A stretch of 64,000 bases of DNA from Malus domestica (GCF_042453785.1 NC_091675.1:3732501-3796500); one strand, 5' to 3'. Positions 33,311 to 45,158 are shown, counted from the first letter of the stretch. Notes: generated by a model not told the origin, from the sequence alone. A program made the numbers and translations.

Positions 33311-33738
33311 CATGCCACTCGGGGGCAGATGTATTTTGGGACCAAGATGGTTCTAGGACTATTCGGAATCTAGAAAATATATATGTATATATGAAGGTCT
33401 TTTGAGGACCTCCGAATGTTTGATAGTGTCTCTTTTGTGCTTATTAAGTATTTGATATAATGTCTGTTAGACATATTTTAACAGGGTGCATCGACAACAC
33501 AAGACAAATTCTCTAATGTTTGATAGTGTCGTATCTATTGATATGTGCGCAACATGATTTGACAGACAATAACAAACCCATCAAATGTTCGACGAAATTC
33601 TTCAGTGAATTAACTGAGTTTTTTTGCACGCTTCAGTCCCTATTTCTATCTAAAAAATTTGTACTCCTCCCGCGGCGCCCGGGGGCCGCGGGAAATCGAA
33701 TTTTGAATCCTCCACCATTGCGGATTTAACCACTTGGT
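33311..33738. other. Insertion specific to unit 1 with a GC-rich palindrome
   Basis: Between catgccact and tggtcaaaggccc unit 1 has extra sequence relative to unit 2. It includes a strong inverted repeat CCCGCGGC/GCCGCGGG at 33669-33692 in otherwise AT-rich DNA. On the minus strand a B-box-like aaattcgatttc lies next to it. Type of element not determined. Confidence 0.45.
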
Positions 33739-33761
33739 GGTCAAAGGCCCACAACCAAATT

Positions 33762-33879
33762 TTATCCTCCAATAATGTATGATGGGGTCATCAAACGTCA
33801 GATAAATATATGTTGATATCTTATCCTCCAATAATGTATGATGGGGTCATCAAACGTCAGATAAATATATGTTGATATC
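33762..33879 (+). repeat. Perfect 59-bp tandem duplication (two units)
   Basis: Units 33762-33820 and 33821-33879 both start ttatcctccaataatgtatg and end gttgatatc. Unit 2 of the segmental duplication has a single version near 52634. Confidence 0.88.
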
Positions 33880-35134
33880 TCAATAACATGTCAAAAAGTA
33901 TCGTCATATATAACATAAGATACATGAATAAATACAAGGACACATTAGTTTGAATAACAATAATATAATTTTGGGAGTAAATGATCGTATTAAGTGTCTA
34001 CAAACGTATAATTAAATTTTAAAAAGTTGGCTAAAATAATATGTTCTCATATTTTCACTCAAATTTGAATCATTTTCTTATAATGTGGATAAATTAACTC
34101 AAAATATCGTTAGTATCAAATAAAAATAGTAACTGCCTAACATTATATGATATCTTAATCAATTTAGTAAACATGCTACTAGTGTTTTTTTATATTCTGC
34201 GATCAATCAATATAGTTAGATAGTGTTGGGATTATATGAGCATCTTTCTGGTCCAATGTACGTGTCAATAATGTGTGGCTGGGGTGGATTATCAACCATA
34301 ATATAACCCAACTTTTGGCTTTATTAGTTGTGCTTGAACAAGAAGAACACAGAATCACTTGATTTTTTTTGGTGTTGCCGTATTTGTATTCAAGCTAATT
34401 CTGGCCCGACGATGTCCCATCCATTCCAAACAAGTTGAAGAATATATAAACATCTATTCTCTATCTGTCAATCAAACAAATGAAGTAATGCTATACATGT
34501 TGATACACAAAATAAATAAATAAATCACTTACACGTCATATATGCAATAAACTTATAAGGCCATGTGAAAACCGCAAAAGAGAGTAGTGTAAATTAATTA
34601 ATTTTCTCTCAGTACATACCGCATTATCCTCGATCAGTTCACACCAATGGATTTGCCAGTGGAGCTTCTGGAACAGTGAACTGCAACAGAGAGGCATGTG
34701 CAAGATCACGTGCTCTCCCACCCAGCAATATGCATGCATTGGTCGACAAGGGAGGCGGCGCGTGGCAGCATTTCCACTTGCACTTGGTCGTATAATGCAC
34801 TGATCACTGATTGATAACTTATCTGATCCACAACGGTTATGAACAGCTCACCAGAATGCTTCCAAAAAAAAAATGAACAGCACACCAGAATTAAAAGCTG
34901 CATATATATTTCATTTTTCTTCCTCCTTTTTAAAACAGCATTTGTCTGTTTTTGGCAGAAAGCACCGAGGATTGCGTGTGAGAAGACGATGAAAACATGA
35001 AGGCCTTTTCTGAATTTGTTTCTTTCCCGAGCTCACATCATCTTTTCTTTTAGATAGGAAGACCGGCTATATAAATCAAAGATAGTTTAGATGTTTATAT
35101 ATATCTTTTTGTTCGGGAAGAAGCTTTGGAGGTT

Positions 35135-35231
35135 ATGGCGTCCACTGTCAAAGAAGCTTCGGAGCAAGAGCAAGCAGCCCCACGATTGCAGATTTACTCC
35201 ACCTCTGATACTATCTCAACTTTCTGGAGAG

Positions 35232-35285
<54 letters not shown>

Positions 35286-37572
35286 TATTTGATCATCTAT
35301 ATATTTCACATTTGACAATAATTCGGCTTATATATATCACCTATATATATAACATATATATATATAATCATCTATTTTATAAGTCTCGATTTATAGTCAT
35401 TTTTATAAAAATTAAATTCAAACTGAAACTATTTGATGATTTAATTATGACGAAATTTCAATATTTCTTATAGAATAAATAGTTCGTCAAGTTCTTTGAA
35501 CTCAATTAAATACTTCAAATATTTTTAATTTGGCTAATATTTTATAACGATAATCTAAGAGGTGCAACTTGAAAAATAAACGGTTCAGATCATTAAAGTT
35601 TTGTGGTATTGGCCTCACAACTAATCTCTATTTAAAAAAAAAATGGAGGTCCCTTCTCCCAGAGGCTTCCTATAGATATCTATCTATCTTACATCTGATC
35701 ATTAACCCCTTTTTTGCAGAAAAGTATGAAAAGGATGCCAGGAAGTACTGGGATGTGGTTTACAAGCGGCATCGAGAAGGTATGATTTTACTTGCTTATT
35801 AGGTTAGTAAATTTCACCGTAGCTATTTACTTCTGTTGCATTTTTCTGTATGCTTGTATCCGAGTTTTGATTTTGCCGGTGCTATATAAATCTAACTGCG
35901 AATTTCTTGAATCAGTTCTTTAAAGATCGGCACTACCTGGACAAGGAGTGGGGCAAATATTTCTCGGTGAGTGAAGAATTATGTTGGAGGTATATATGGA
36001 GGTTTTAGTTTTGTCATTTCATATTCATCCAACAATTCAGTAGGATTTTAACTTTTGTTTTTGTTTTTTTCATCTTTTTGACTATCAGGGCGCTGGGCGG
36101 AAAGTTTTTTTAGAGGTAAACTTGTGTGCCAGTCGTGCGTGTTACTGTTGTTGTATCAGTCGAGATCATGTGGCACTATATCTCGTGTCTGCGCAAATTG
36201 GAAGAAGTATAATTTAGTTCTCGTTTGTGGAATAATTACTCGAAGCAAAACAGAAAATGCCTTTTTTTTTTCCTGTCTTGAGGAACCAGAATCTTGTTTC
36301 CAGTTGTGCTTTTCCCTTAAATTTTGTATAATCTTGTGGCAAAGTATTTATCTTGGTTTGTTTAAAGTTGGTGATCTATTCTATGTTTCTATCTAGAGGA
36401 TCTCTGACCGTTTGTCTGTCAGGATGTTATGTATTGGATTATTGATTAATGTTCTCAACATACAGGAATTGGCTGTGAAGCTGGAAACACTATTTTCCCA
36501 CTGGTTGCGATGTATGCAGATGTTTTCATCCATGCATGCGATTTTTCAAAAAGGCTGTTGACTTGGTTAAGGTGTGGTTTTCTTGTGCATTTACTTGCTA
36601 GTTCCATGGCAAAGGATATTAATATGTTCAAGGATGTTGCTTATGTTTGACTAATAAAATACACGTAGTAAAAAAATAGTAAGTTCAGTTTAGGTTCGTA
36701 GTTGGTACTGAATAGCCGTGACAAGTGATGCACAACGAGTTTTTTGTTGTTATCCCAGACACATAAAGACTTCACAGATACCCATGTTAGCGCATTTGTT
36801 TGTGATCTGCCATTGATGATCTAAGCAAGCAGATTTCTTCATCTTATGTGGATATTGTAACCATGGCATATAAATTGAACATATTGAGCAACTTTCCCCA
36901 GTGGTTAAATTTCACGAGTGATCTATTTTACGTAGAAGTTGCTGACTTGTTAAGTAGATTTTTGTGTTATCTGCAGTTTCTCCAGAGAAGACGCCTCTAT
37001 TATTAAAGAATATTAGGAAAATTCTCAAGGTAACTGATAAACTTCAATTTCAAGCAGCTATTTTTATTTAAGTAGTCCATGCCTCTTCATATGTGATGAA
37101 ATTTGTGGATTGGCCTCTTGCCCAAATGGTCGTGTGCTGTTTCGTAACTATTCTGTTGGCGACCTTTCTCAGGTTGATCTTCAATATGCGTGTATTTTGA
37201 AGTTCATCCTTATTATCGATTGATTTTTTCCCCTTTTGAAAGATGCATGGTTATAAGATATGGAAGTTTGTTTCTTTGTTATTATATTGGTAATCGACAG
37301 GAAACATTGAATTGCAAGGACCAAAAGATAAGTGAAAACTTTTATGTCTAGGGGTGACGGCATGTAAGTTTTTCTGGCATGTGCTTGTACATTGAGCTAC
37401 TTTTTACTTTTTTCTCAGTGCACAATCTTGGTTGTGATCCCTTATTATTTCCAGCGTGCTTTCTACTTTTCTAATGAGTTCTTAACGAGGTCATTTTCGA
37501 TGTTGAAGAACTTGATTTGTGCCGCAAACAAGTTGAGAACCGGTCAAGGGAGTTGGTTATGAATCGGTAAAC
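35135..37572 (+). pseudogene. METTL2/TRM140-type methyltransferase pseudogene (copy 2, truncated)
   Basis: Exon 1 at 35135-35231 is intact (MASTVKEASEQEQAAPRLQI). Further exons follow at about 35720-35780, 35918-35967, 36090-36116, 36466-36571 and on to 37570, homologous exon by exon to copy 1. Motif I is nearly preserved as GCEAGNTIFPL where the family has GCGAGN. Lesions: two bases lost at the end of exon 2, two extra at the start of the motif I exon, one base lost after CDFS and another in the GATCTGCCATTGATG stretch. The SPEK exon is open here although broken in copy 1. The second domain is absent: homology stops at the donor after LVMNR, exactly where an LTR begins. Intron 1 has expanded CT and CA repeats (35232-35283). 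Confidence 0.85.
35232..35283 (+). repeat. (CT)n(AC)n microsatellite in intron 1 of the pseudogene
   Basis: About 17 CT repeats followed by ACACAC. The equivalent site in copy 1 (21318-21386) is an interrupted CT, long CA and TA tract, so the locus is length-variable between copies. Confidence 0.9.
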
Positions 37573-38120
37573 TGTAAAACCATTTTGTGAATGGCAATGA
37601 ATTATGCCAAGCATTATTGAGAGAATAGTTGACTTGTCATACAAGTTAATGAAATCTCTAGGATTTGCCTTAAGGAAATAAACATATTGGAGTCCTAATT
37701 ACATGCAATCAAGTAAGGGCCTTTATTAAGTAAATACAAGGAATGAGAGTCATGATGAGACTTAACCTTATTGAAGAGATAGAGATTATCACTCTTACTG
37801 ATAATAGGCCGGTTTGAGTGAAACTCTAATATGATAATGTGAGGATATATACATATATATATATATATCAGCTGAAGAAGTCCCTGCTTCCACACAATTA
37901 GATTCGAAAACTAAACCCTATTCAATAGTAGAGATTGTTGCTGTGTGCTGGAAGTAGAAGACTACTTCTATTATTCATTCAATGGCGACTCTATCAGGTA
38001 AGTCATCATTGCGACTAATGTGATGCTATGATTTGGTTGTTAATGATCTGTTTGTTCATGTTGGTAATCCTAACACTTTGTTGGTGATATTGTTAGCTTA
38101 ATTCTTATGTAATTCTTACA
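37573..38120 (+). mobile_element. 5' LTR of a copia-type element, 548 bp
   Basis: Begins TGTAAAACC and ends ATTCTTACA, giving a TGTAA/TTACA inverted terminus. It is followed after two bases by the primer binding site TGGTATCAGAGCC at 38123-38135. It contains a TATA-like (TA)n tract at 37850-37868. It replaces the 3' half of the methyltransferase pseudogene. Confidence 0.85.
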
Positions 38121-41100
38121 TGTGGTATCAGAGCCACCCAACGTGGCTGGGGTTCTTTATTTTTACTAAAGGAACTGAGGTATATATTTGATTCTGGTTA
38201 AATTAATGCTTCCGCTATACTCTAACCAATTCATCTGCAATTTCTTTTAAAATCAATTGCATGATGAATAATTACATGGTATTCTTCGAGTTGTGTTTGT
38301 TACATTTATGCAGAGAAGTACATCCATTCAGAGTAATGAAAACACTTGGATGATCCTGGTTAAATGCTTCCGTAATCCTGAATGAGTTTGTTGTAAACTT
38401 GCTGCATATTTTGCACACATCAAAACTGGTACTTTGCATATTGACTAATTGCTTCCATCCCTAATTAATTAACGTATACATACATATACATGCTTGTACA
38501 AATCTTTCTCGGAAGAAATGCTTGCAGAATGGCATCAAATAGAAAGAGTATCAGACTTCAACAAATGAAGTAAAACTTTAGGAATCAATATCATTTATCT
38601 ATCACTAAACGACTTGACAGATAAATTGATGATTGATTTTATTTTGGATGAACCATGTGAGTGTTTGCTCAATGGTTCGTGGTTAGAGGTTCAACTGATT
38701 AACATAAGCTTGAGACGCAAATATTTTTCTGGTGGCTTTTGGCTCTATTCAGCGTTTTTTCATTTCAAATTCTCTCCGGAAAGTTATGAAATTGTTCTTC
38801 GCAATTTAATCTCTACCTAATTTGGTTGAATTGAAATTAAGCTTTTGGTTCCAATTAAATCGATTAAGTTAAGAGTTCATGCTTCTGTTTATGTTTTAAA
38901 ATTTAAAATTTAAAATTGGTAAGTTCTCTATTACAATCTTGTGATATTATTTTGAGTTGATAGAAATTAACCTTATGGATACTAGTTTCCTGGGTGAGCC
39001 ATTGTATATGATTTCATACTTTAAATTTTGGATTATACCATGGCATTAACATGTCGTATGCGCCTCACAATTTCATATCTTAGTTGAATTTATGAACTAA
39101 TTCTACAGAAATTTATAAGGTTTAGGAAACTTTTCAAGTCCCAAATCTCTAGATCTTGAGAAGCTTGAGTTATATATATCTGATCTTGAGAAGCTTGAGT
39201 TATATATATCTTGTTCACATGTTTTTTTGGGATTTTCATACTTCCATTCACTCTTATTCTATTATTATTCATGAATCTATTACCCTTATATTCAAGAGAA
39301 GAATTGCAGTGGTAGTGTTGAGATTTTCTGCCTATATTAACTTATATTTTAATTACATTGGCTTATTTATTGCATGATTTAACATTGTAGTCCGTTCCAT
39401 AATTTTTTGGAATGATGAATTAAAGGATAGTAGTGTGGCTTTTGCATTGAAATTTCTTAACAAATTTGGATATTTTGCTAATGTAGACTTTAAGCAAAGT
39501 TGTCTAAATGACTAAATCTTTTTCTTTTATGGTGAAAAAGGGATGCCTTGCTTGTTGTAATCACCAAAAGAATGAAATTTTTGTTACCTATATGCATTTT
39601 GTGTAGCAAGCATATAGTGAGTGGTCATTGTTTAACCAAATTCTCATCAACGCATATTGATCTCATTTTATTGTGATCTCTGATTAGAAGATTTTGTAAA
39701 TTTCACTCACAGCTCTAGAACAATAATTTGATAAATTTTCCTAAATCCAATTTTGATGAAATTATGTCATGTTATGTTATATAATGAATTCTATACATGG
39801 AAAAATTTTCACAGTCTTTCGCACAAGAAATTGATTTATGGTTAAATTTTAAGTGTGACACTATGTTGCTAAAATTCTGCACCATATAGTCTATTTGTGA
39901 TAATTTGTGACATTATTTTGATATATCTATGTAACTCAAAAATTCATGAACTTTTAGTGTGATATACATTGAGATGTTTATTTCAAGTCTGGAAATTTTC
40001 ACGCGCATTGGTTTTAAAATGAATTATTGGTGAATTTTTAATTTCAGGATTGTACTGTAGAATTTACGCAGTTTCTGCAGTACATTCCATTTCAATTTTA
40101 TTTTAGCCCACTTTTAAGATTGCAAAAATTATGGAACTTTAGCTAACAGTAAATTTATATGTCTACTTAATTTCTGGAAAATTTAATGCATATTGGAGAA
40201 AATTTTGAATTTTTTGGTGAATTATTTAGTCTTCGGTATGTACTATAGAATTTTTGTAGTTTTTGCAGCACATCCCATTTCGTATTTTCTTTTAGTACAC
40301 TTGTAAAGTCTCAAAAATTATGAAAATTTTGGGAATTAAGAGACTTGTATGTTTACTTATTGTCTGAAAATTTTCATGCATATCGATGAACAATAAATAT
40401 TAGGTGAATTTGTAATCTCATGTATGTACTGAACATTTTCTGCAGCACCTCTCTTTTCGAATTCATTTTTGGCTCGCTTATAAAATTTTAAAAATCATGA
40501 AATTTTGCAAAACAGTAGTCGTATATGATTAGTTCATGCTTAAAATTTTTCATGACAATCTAAAGAGAATTGAGTTTTTAGTGAATTTGCAAACTAAAGT
40601 GGTATTGCTGAATTTTTGTTTCTTCAAAAACTAGTTATGTTAACTTATGCAATATTGTTTTCACTAATTTGTGCATATCCAATATTACCAATTGTTTGAC
40701 ATGTTTATTTGCTCTAATATGTCATGGTTTTCAATGCAAATTCTCAATTCTAATGACTTTTATTATTAGTCAACACTGATTAAATTTGGGTTGAAAAGTG
40801 TATTGGTTTATTTTGCTCAAACCAATGTTTTGTTTGGTCATCAATTTTGATTATGATGGTCATTGTCTTTTGAGACAAAAATTGGAAAGTGGCATCAGTT
40901 TACTAATTGATCATTTGGTCTCTATTGAATAACTGATAACCATGTTTCCTCTTTTGAGAACTCTATTGTTCAATGTCAATAACAACATACTTTTTTGTCT
41001 GATTAATCTTTTGAGAATCATTGAATATCCAACAAAACAGTTATTTAATACTGTTCTAAAGGCTTATTTTGAAAAATCAGAATTCTAATTTATATGGTGA

Positions 41101-42985
41101 ATACTTTTGTCCCAAAGGGAATTTCAGGAAATCATTTACCAACTATAAATTAATATTATAGCAACATAAAGTACTTCTAACATATTTTCATTTGGCCAAA
41201 ATTGTTGAAGCTATATGTATTTTGTGTATTTTATGGTTTGGCTAGCTATGCAGATATTTTCCTTGCATGATTAGTTTCTGCCCCAAGGTGTAACAATCAT
41301 GCAATTTGCAGTTGGTTCGATTCTCCACAACTCGACTACTTCCATGATGAATCTTGCATAATAGAGAGTGAGTAGGTAAATTTACCAATCTTTTGCCTTA
41401 ATTTTCTCTGAGTTCTAAATTGGATTAAAATTATTGTTGAAAAATTGATGTTATTTAGATATCTAAGTGTTTATTTTATTCGACTTTGTTTTAGAATTAA
41501 AACATAAATTTTGAGTTTGGATTCTCTTATTAGGTTTCATTTTAATTGATGATCTAATATTTAACAAATATGTGAGTCTTCTCTCATACACTAAAATAAA
41601 ATAAAATTTGTAGTCATTGCTTAAGTTTTTATTTATGTAACATTTTAATTCTAACCTACTTAAAAAAAAATATGTATTTGATCTTTATTGATTCAACTAG
41701 CCTATATTTTGTAATATGAAAACCACTTTCTCTAGTGTTTAATCTTGCAATTTTGGGTGTTTGCCCAAGTGGGAGAAATAATGTATTATGGGCTTCACAC
41801 TCATCAATTGTGCATACTTTTAGTGGTTATAGTTTTGGTAGATAAAACGTACATTATCATACTTATTTATATTTTATATGTGCAACTAATCTTGCAGGAA
41901 ATTCAAGAAGGGTTAATGAGTATATTCTGCTCAAAAGTGTTTTACTTATAAATTATTGTTTGTTGTTCAAGAAATTGGACTTGTGATTTATATGTTATTG
42001 ATGGATAATTAATGTGCTAAAAAATGTTTTCTTATTCAGAACAACTATAAATCAATGTATAGTGAAGCATGGAATTGACAAGATTGTATATACTTCATAT
42101 GCTCAAAAGTGTTGAAGCTATATACGTTTGCCCTTGTATTTTATATTTTAGCTATGCAATCTTAATATAATTAGTTTTTGTCCAACAATGATTATGGAAT
42201 TATATGTTTTTGATGCAATAAGAAAACATTTAGTTAACGTTTTCTATTTCTGTCAAATGTTAGAAGAACAAAATTGACCAAATAATTTTGTATAGTTTTT
42301 CAGTCACAAGAGTCACTTCCCTACATATATCTTGAATAAAGATGTTGAGCTCACAAATTTTATGTTCTAGATCCCATGACTAATAATGTTTTGCTAATGG
42401 GAGTATTTGAAAGGTATCTTTTTCTTTTTGTAAACATTTACAAAGTTTTGTTTTACTCTCTTAATCAGTGGGAGTAATAATAATTTATCTATATAAGCTT
42501 GTCTCTGTTAATAAGTGGGAGTAAGAGATTACCTTACGTTAAAATTTGAAGTGTTAGTGGCTGATACTTTAAGAGTAAATTGTGTTCATAAGTTTTAATA
42601 AGAGGTTCTAATTTTATAAACAATATGTTGTATTTTCTTGTTCTTTTATTATATTCTAAATTTTCTTGTGTATCGAGATCTTGTATTCGATTTCTCCACT
42701 CATATCATTGAAAGCAAACGAGAAATTGGTTTTTCAATCTATGATTTTTTTTTTAATTTCACTATTATATATGGGAGATGGATAATTTTGAAACCGGGAT
42801 GCATGGTAGAAACTAGAAACCCAACACCCTAAATGGACTAGTATCCACATTTAAATGGGACTAATATATAACAAATATATAATTTTTCATGGCATGATAT
42901 TTTTCTTCTCCTTATAAGTGAGAAGGATCTTAGGTTTGAAACTAGTGCCGGCAAGTTTATACCAATATCGTTGTATAAAAGATCG
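38121..42985 (+). mobile_element. Non-coding internal region of the LTR element (LARD-like or truncated)
   Basis: After the primer binding site there are about 4.8 kb of very AT-rich DNA with no gag or pol similarity that I can see in any frame; the longest frames are about 70 codons. Short gtgggag motifs near 42397, 42465 and 42515 resemble copia polypurine tracts, but no second LTR was found by eye. Unit 2 homology with unit 1 resumes at about 42985. The element is either a large retrotransposon derivative with a lost 3' LTR, or a decayed copia copy. Confidence 0.6.
39800..40640 (+). repeat. Divergent tandem array, about five units of 183-190 bp
   Basis: Units start near 39800, 39990, 40172, 40362 and 40548. 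Each contains in order: (t)ctg(g)aaaattttcatgca, tggtgaattt, tgtactgtagaattt, gcagtttctgcagcacatcc, and cacttttaaaattgcaaaaa ttatgaaa. Identity between units looks like 60-75 percent. Confidence 0.7.
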
Positions 42986-43740
42986 AACAAATTAACTTTG
43001 CCCTTGAAACTCAATTTTGATTCTATTTTGCCACCTGAATTCAAAACTCAAAAGTCGTCATTTTACTCTGTAAAACTCAAAAGTCGCTCCACATTATCTT
43101 AATTCTGTGAATTTCGTAATGTGGGGCTAGTTAATTTCTTCTTCTTCTTTTTTCACCTCTACAATTGTAGAATGTTAAGTTTAAGGAAGAAGAGAGAGTC
43201 TATAAGTCAAATGGAACGAATTTGAAATTTCAGGGAGGAAAGTAGTGATTTTCAACTTACAGTGAATTAAAAACAGTCTGGATCAATCAAATACTAAATA
43301 TATTTCAAATAAAACCGGATAATTAAAAGTAAGTTTCAGGTGGCATAGCTAAAAATAAGCTTTTGTTATACACAAATTATCTTTCTAGATGCTAATCAAC
43401 GTAATCAGTGGAAGCAAACTTCAAAAACAGTTTGTATCAATGCAGTTTATTTGTCACAATAGCATTACAACATGAATCAAGAAACTGCTAGGTTTTCAAA
43501 TCTCCAGGGCCTGCAGGGCCTGTTAGTAAACACCTATGGCAACAAGATCTGCCCAAGGAAGAAGGGTTACATGCTGACGGCTTCTTCATGAAACGCCACA
43601 GTATGGAAATTCTTCTCCCAACGAGGGGCTATTCACTTCACCAGAATATTCCAGATTTAGCTGCAAATTAGGCCAACAAGTACTACCATTGCAATATTTA
43701 CTACATCAAGAAAAAAAAATCTCAACTACCAAAATTTGTT

Positions 43741-43912
43741 GCCACTTAGCATTACGGTTTAATAGTATTCTTCTTTATTCTTTATTTATAAGTGAGACGT
43801 TTTAGGTTCGATTATTTTCAAAGATGAATTTGAACCACATTAGTGCTAGCCAATTGTAAAACTTAGCTCACCTCTCACTCCGTTAATGTAGATAATATCG
43901 TTTGTTAAAAAA
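43741..43912 (+). mobile_element. tRNA-derived SINE, 172 bp, 17-bp TSD
   Basis: Starts gccacttagcattacggttt, has the box B-like ggttcgattat and ends gataatatcgtttgtt with a short A run. The duplications aactaccaaaatttgtt (43724-43740) and aactaccaaaatttatt (43913-43929) differ at one base. Unit 1 has the empty site near 25908. Inserted in unit 2 after the segmental duplication. Confidence 0.85.
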
Positions 43913-44772
43913 AACTACCAAAATTTATTCTGACCCATATAAAAAGAAGCCTAATACGAGGAATACGGTTCATAATTCATTAACAGAACTCAGATCAGAC
44001 TTCAGAGCTCGTGTCCATGGAGAGAAATTTTCAACTTTCAACTTTATGGTGAACCAATTATGGCACGAGACCAAAATTCACCTGACTATCAAATATAGAA
44101 CTTTTTTAGAAAACGTCCTTGAAGTCAGCAAACTAATGACAAATTTAATGCCTAAAATTAAGGGATTTTTGTTAGCAAAATAAATAAATAAATAAAAACC
44201 CTCAGAAACCCTAATCCATACATAGTTTGAGATCGACATGTCAAAAGCGAATAAATCTCTATGACCACGAGAACAACATGCAATGATCCAGTCTAGATCC
44301 CCATCGATTCCGACTAATCGTTAGTAATTTAAAAAAAAAAAAAAGGAGTTCCACCATAAAACTAATTAAGAAAGTTGAGTTCCATCATAAAATCAATTGA
44401 TAATATAAAAAGTAGCCAAATCTCTTAGAACCTAAGTCCCTCCTCTCATCAATGTAAGACTCCTTCCCAACACACCCTCTCATGTGTGGCAAATTTTCAA
44501 GCCTAACACGTGAACAACACAACGGGTGACTTGGAGCACGTGTGACCGTTTGGCTTCACACGTGTGACAACTTGCTCTAATGCCATGAAGAAAGTTGGGG
44601 TTCCACCATATGGAGAGTAGCTCAACCTCTTATAAGCCTATTCAAGGTCTCTCCTCCCATTAATGTGAGACTTATTCTCAACAATTTCCTGGGTGTAAAT
44701 TTATATGCAAAAAATTCATGAAAAATTGTAAACACAAATATATAAAACAAACATGATTCAGAGAGGGAGGTG

Positions 44773-44865
44773 ATGGTGACAGATAGAGAGTAAGCACGCA
44801 AAGCTTCAAGCATGAACCCAGCATGCAAGAAAATACCATGTGTGCTCACTCTCTTCTGTCACCGT
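44773..44865 (-). ncRNA. MIR156: MIR156 precursor hairpin, copy 2
   Basis: The mature sequence at 44861-44842 (minus) is identical to copy 1, TGACAGAAGAGAGTGAGCAC. The star arm at 44797-44777 is also identical. The loop differs from copy 1 by one base next to the star arm (gcacgcaaag for gcacacaaag on the plus strand), which turns one A:U pair just outside the duplex into A:C. Both copies should therefore yield the same mature miRNA. Confidence 0.95.
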
Positions 44866-45158
44866 CCTTTACCCTTTAATTATTTGAACCTCCTTCGATA
44901 TTGCACCAGAGAGAAAGAGGCCTCCCAAAACCCTAGCTGTTTAACCCCCAAATGCTCTATATATGAGATTGGAACATTTATTTGCTTTTTTGGGAGAGGG
45001 TTTCCAAGCCTACATCTAGCTACTCCTATCCATCCCTCTATTCGACCTCGCCGGGAAGGGAACCCTATCTATCACTCTACTGCAACCTCGATCCCTCATC
45101 GTTGAGGAAACCCTAATAGCTTTGCTTTGATATGAGAAATTGCAAGGCCTGTTGGGGC

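Larger units (their letters stand above)
29547..34535. other. Unit 1 intergenic DNA between MIR156 and the junction
   Basis: No protein gene is recognised. The sequence aligns by eye to unit 2 (45955-53580) apart from the insertions listed separately. Small open frames are not conserved between units and look random. Confidence 0.5.
21181..35098 (+). repeat. Tandem segmental duplication, unit 1
   Basis: Unit 1 runs from the 5' edge of the first methyltransferase pseudogene to the motif gatagtttagatgtttatat at about 35079-35098. Unit 2 (35099-54186) repeats the same order: tttgttcgggaagaagcttt at 21192 and 35107, the MIR156 region at 25556-27365 and 43450-45730, the segment with ttggccgaatgggcagaatg-like sequence at 31303 and 47930, and gtttagatgtttat before 35098 and 54186. 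At the 35.1-kb junction the end of unit 1 passes directly into the methyltransferase leader with only atat in common. Confidence 0.85.
43450..45132 (-). ncRNA. MIR156: Probable pri-miR156 transcription unit, copy 2
   Basis: Homologous to the copy 1 unit. The TATA box at 45159-45167 and the hairpin at 44773-44865 keep the same spacing. A SINE (43741-43912) and about 330 bp of extra sequence (near 44330-44690) interrupt the region downstream of the hairpin. Confidence 0.55.

Noticed and set aside
33144-33356. Small gene in unit 1 at 33144-33356
   Set aside because: The equivalent unit 2 sequence is interrupted by MITEs and does not keep the frame.
38614-38820. Gag-like protein in the LTR element interior
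   Set aside because: A 68-codon frame with no zinc knuckle or other motif; length is within chance for AT-rich DNA.
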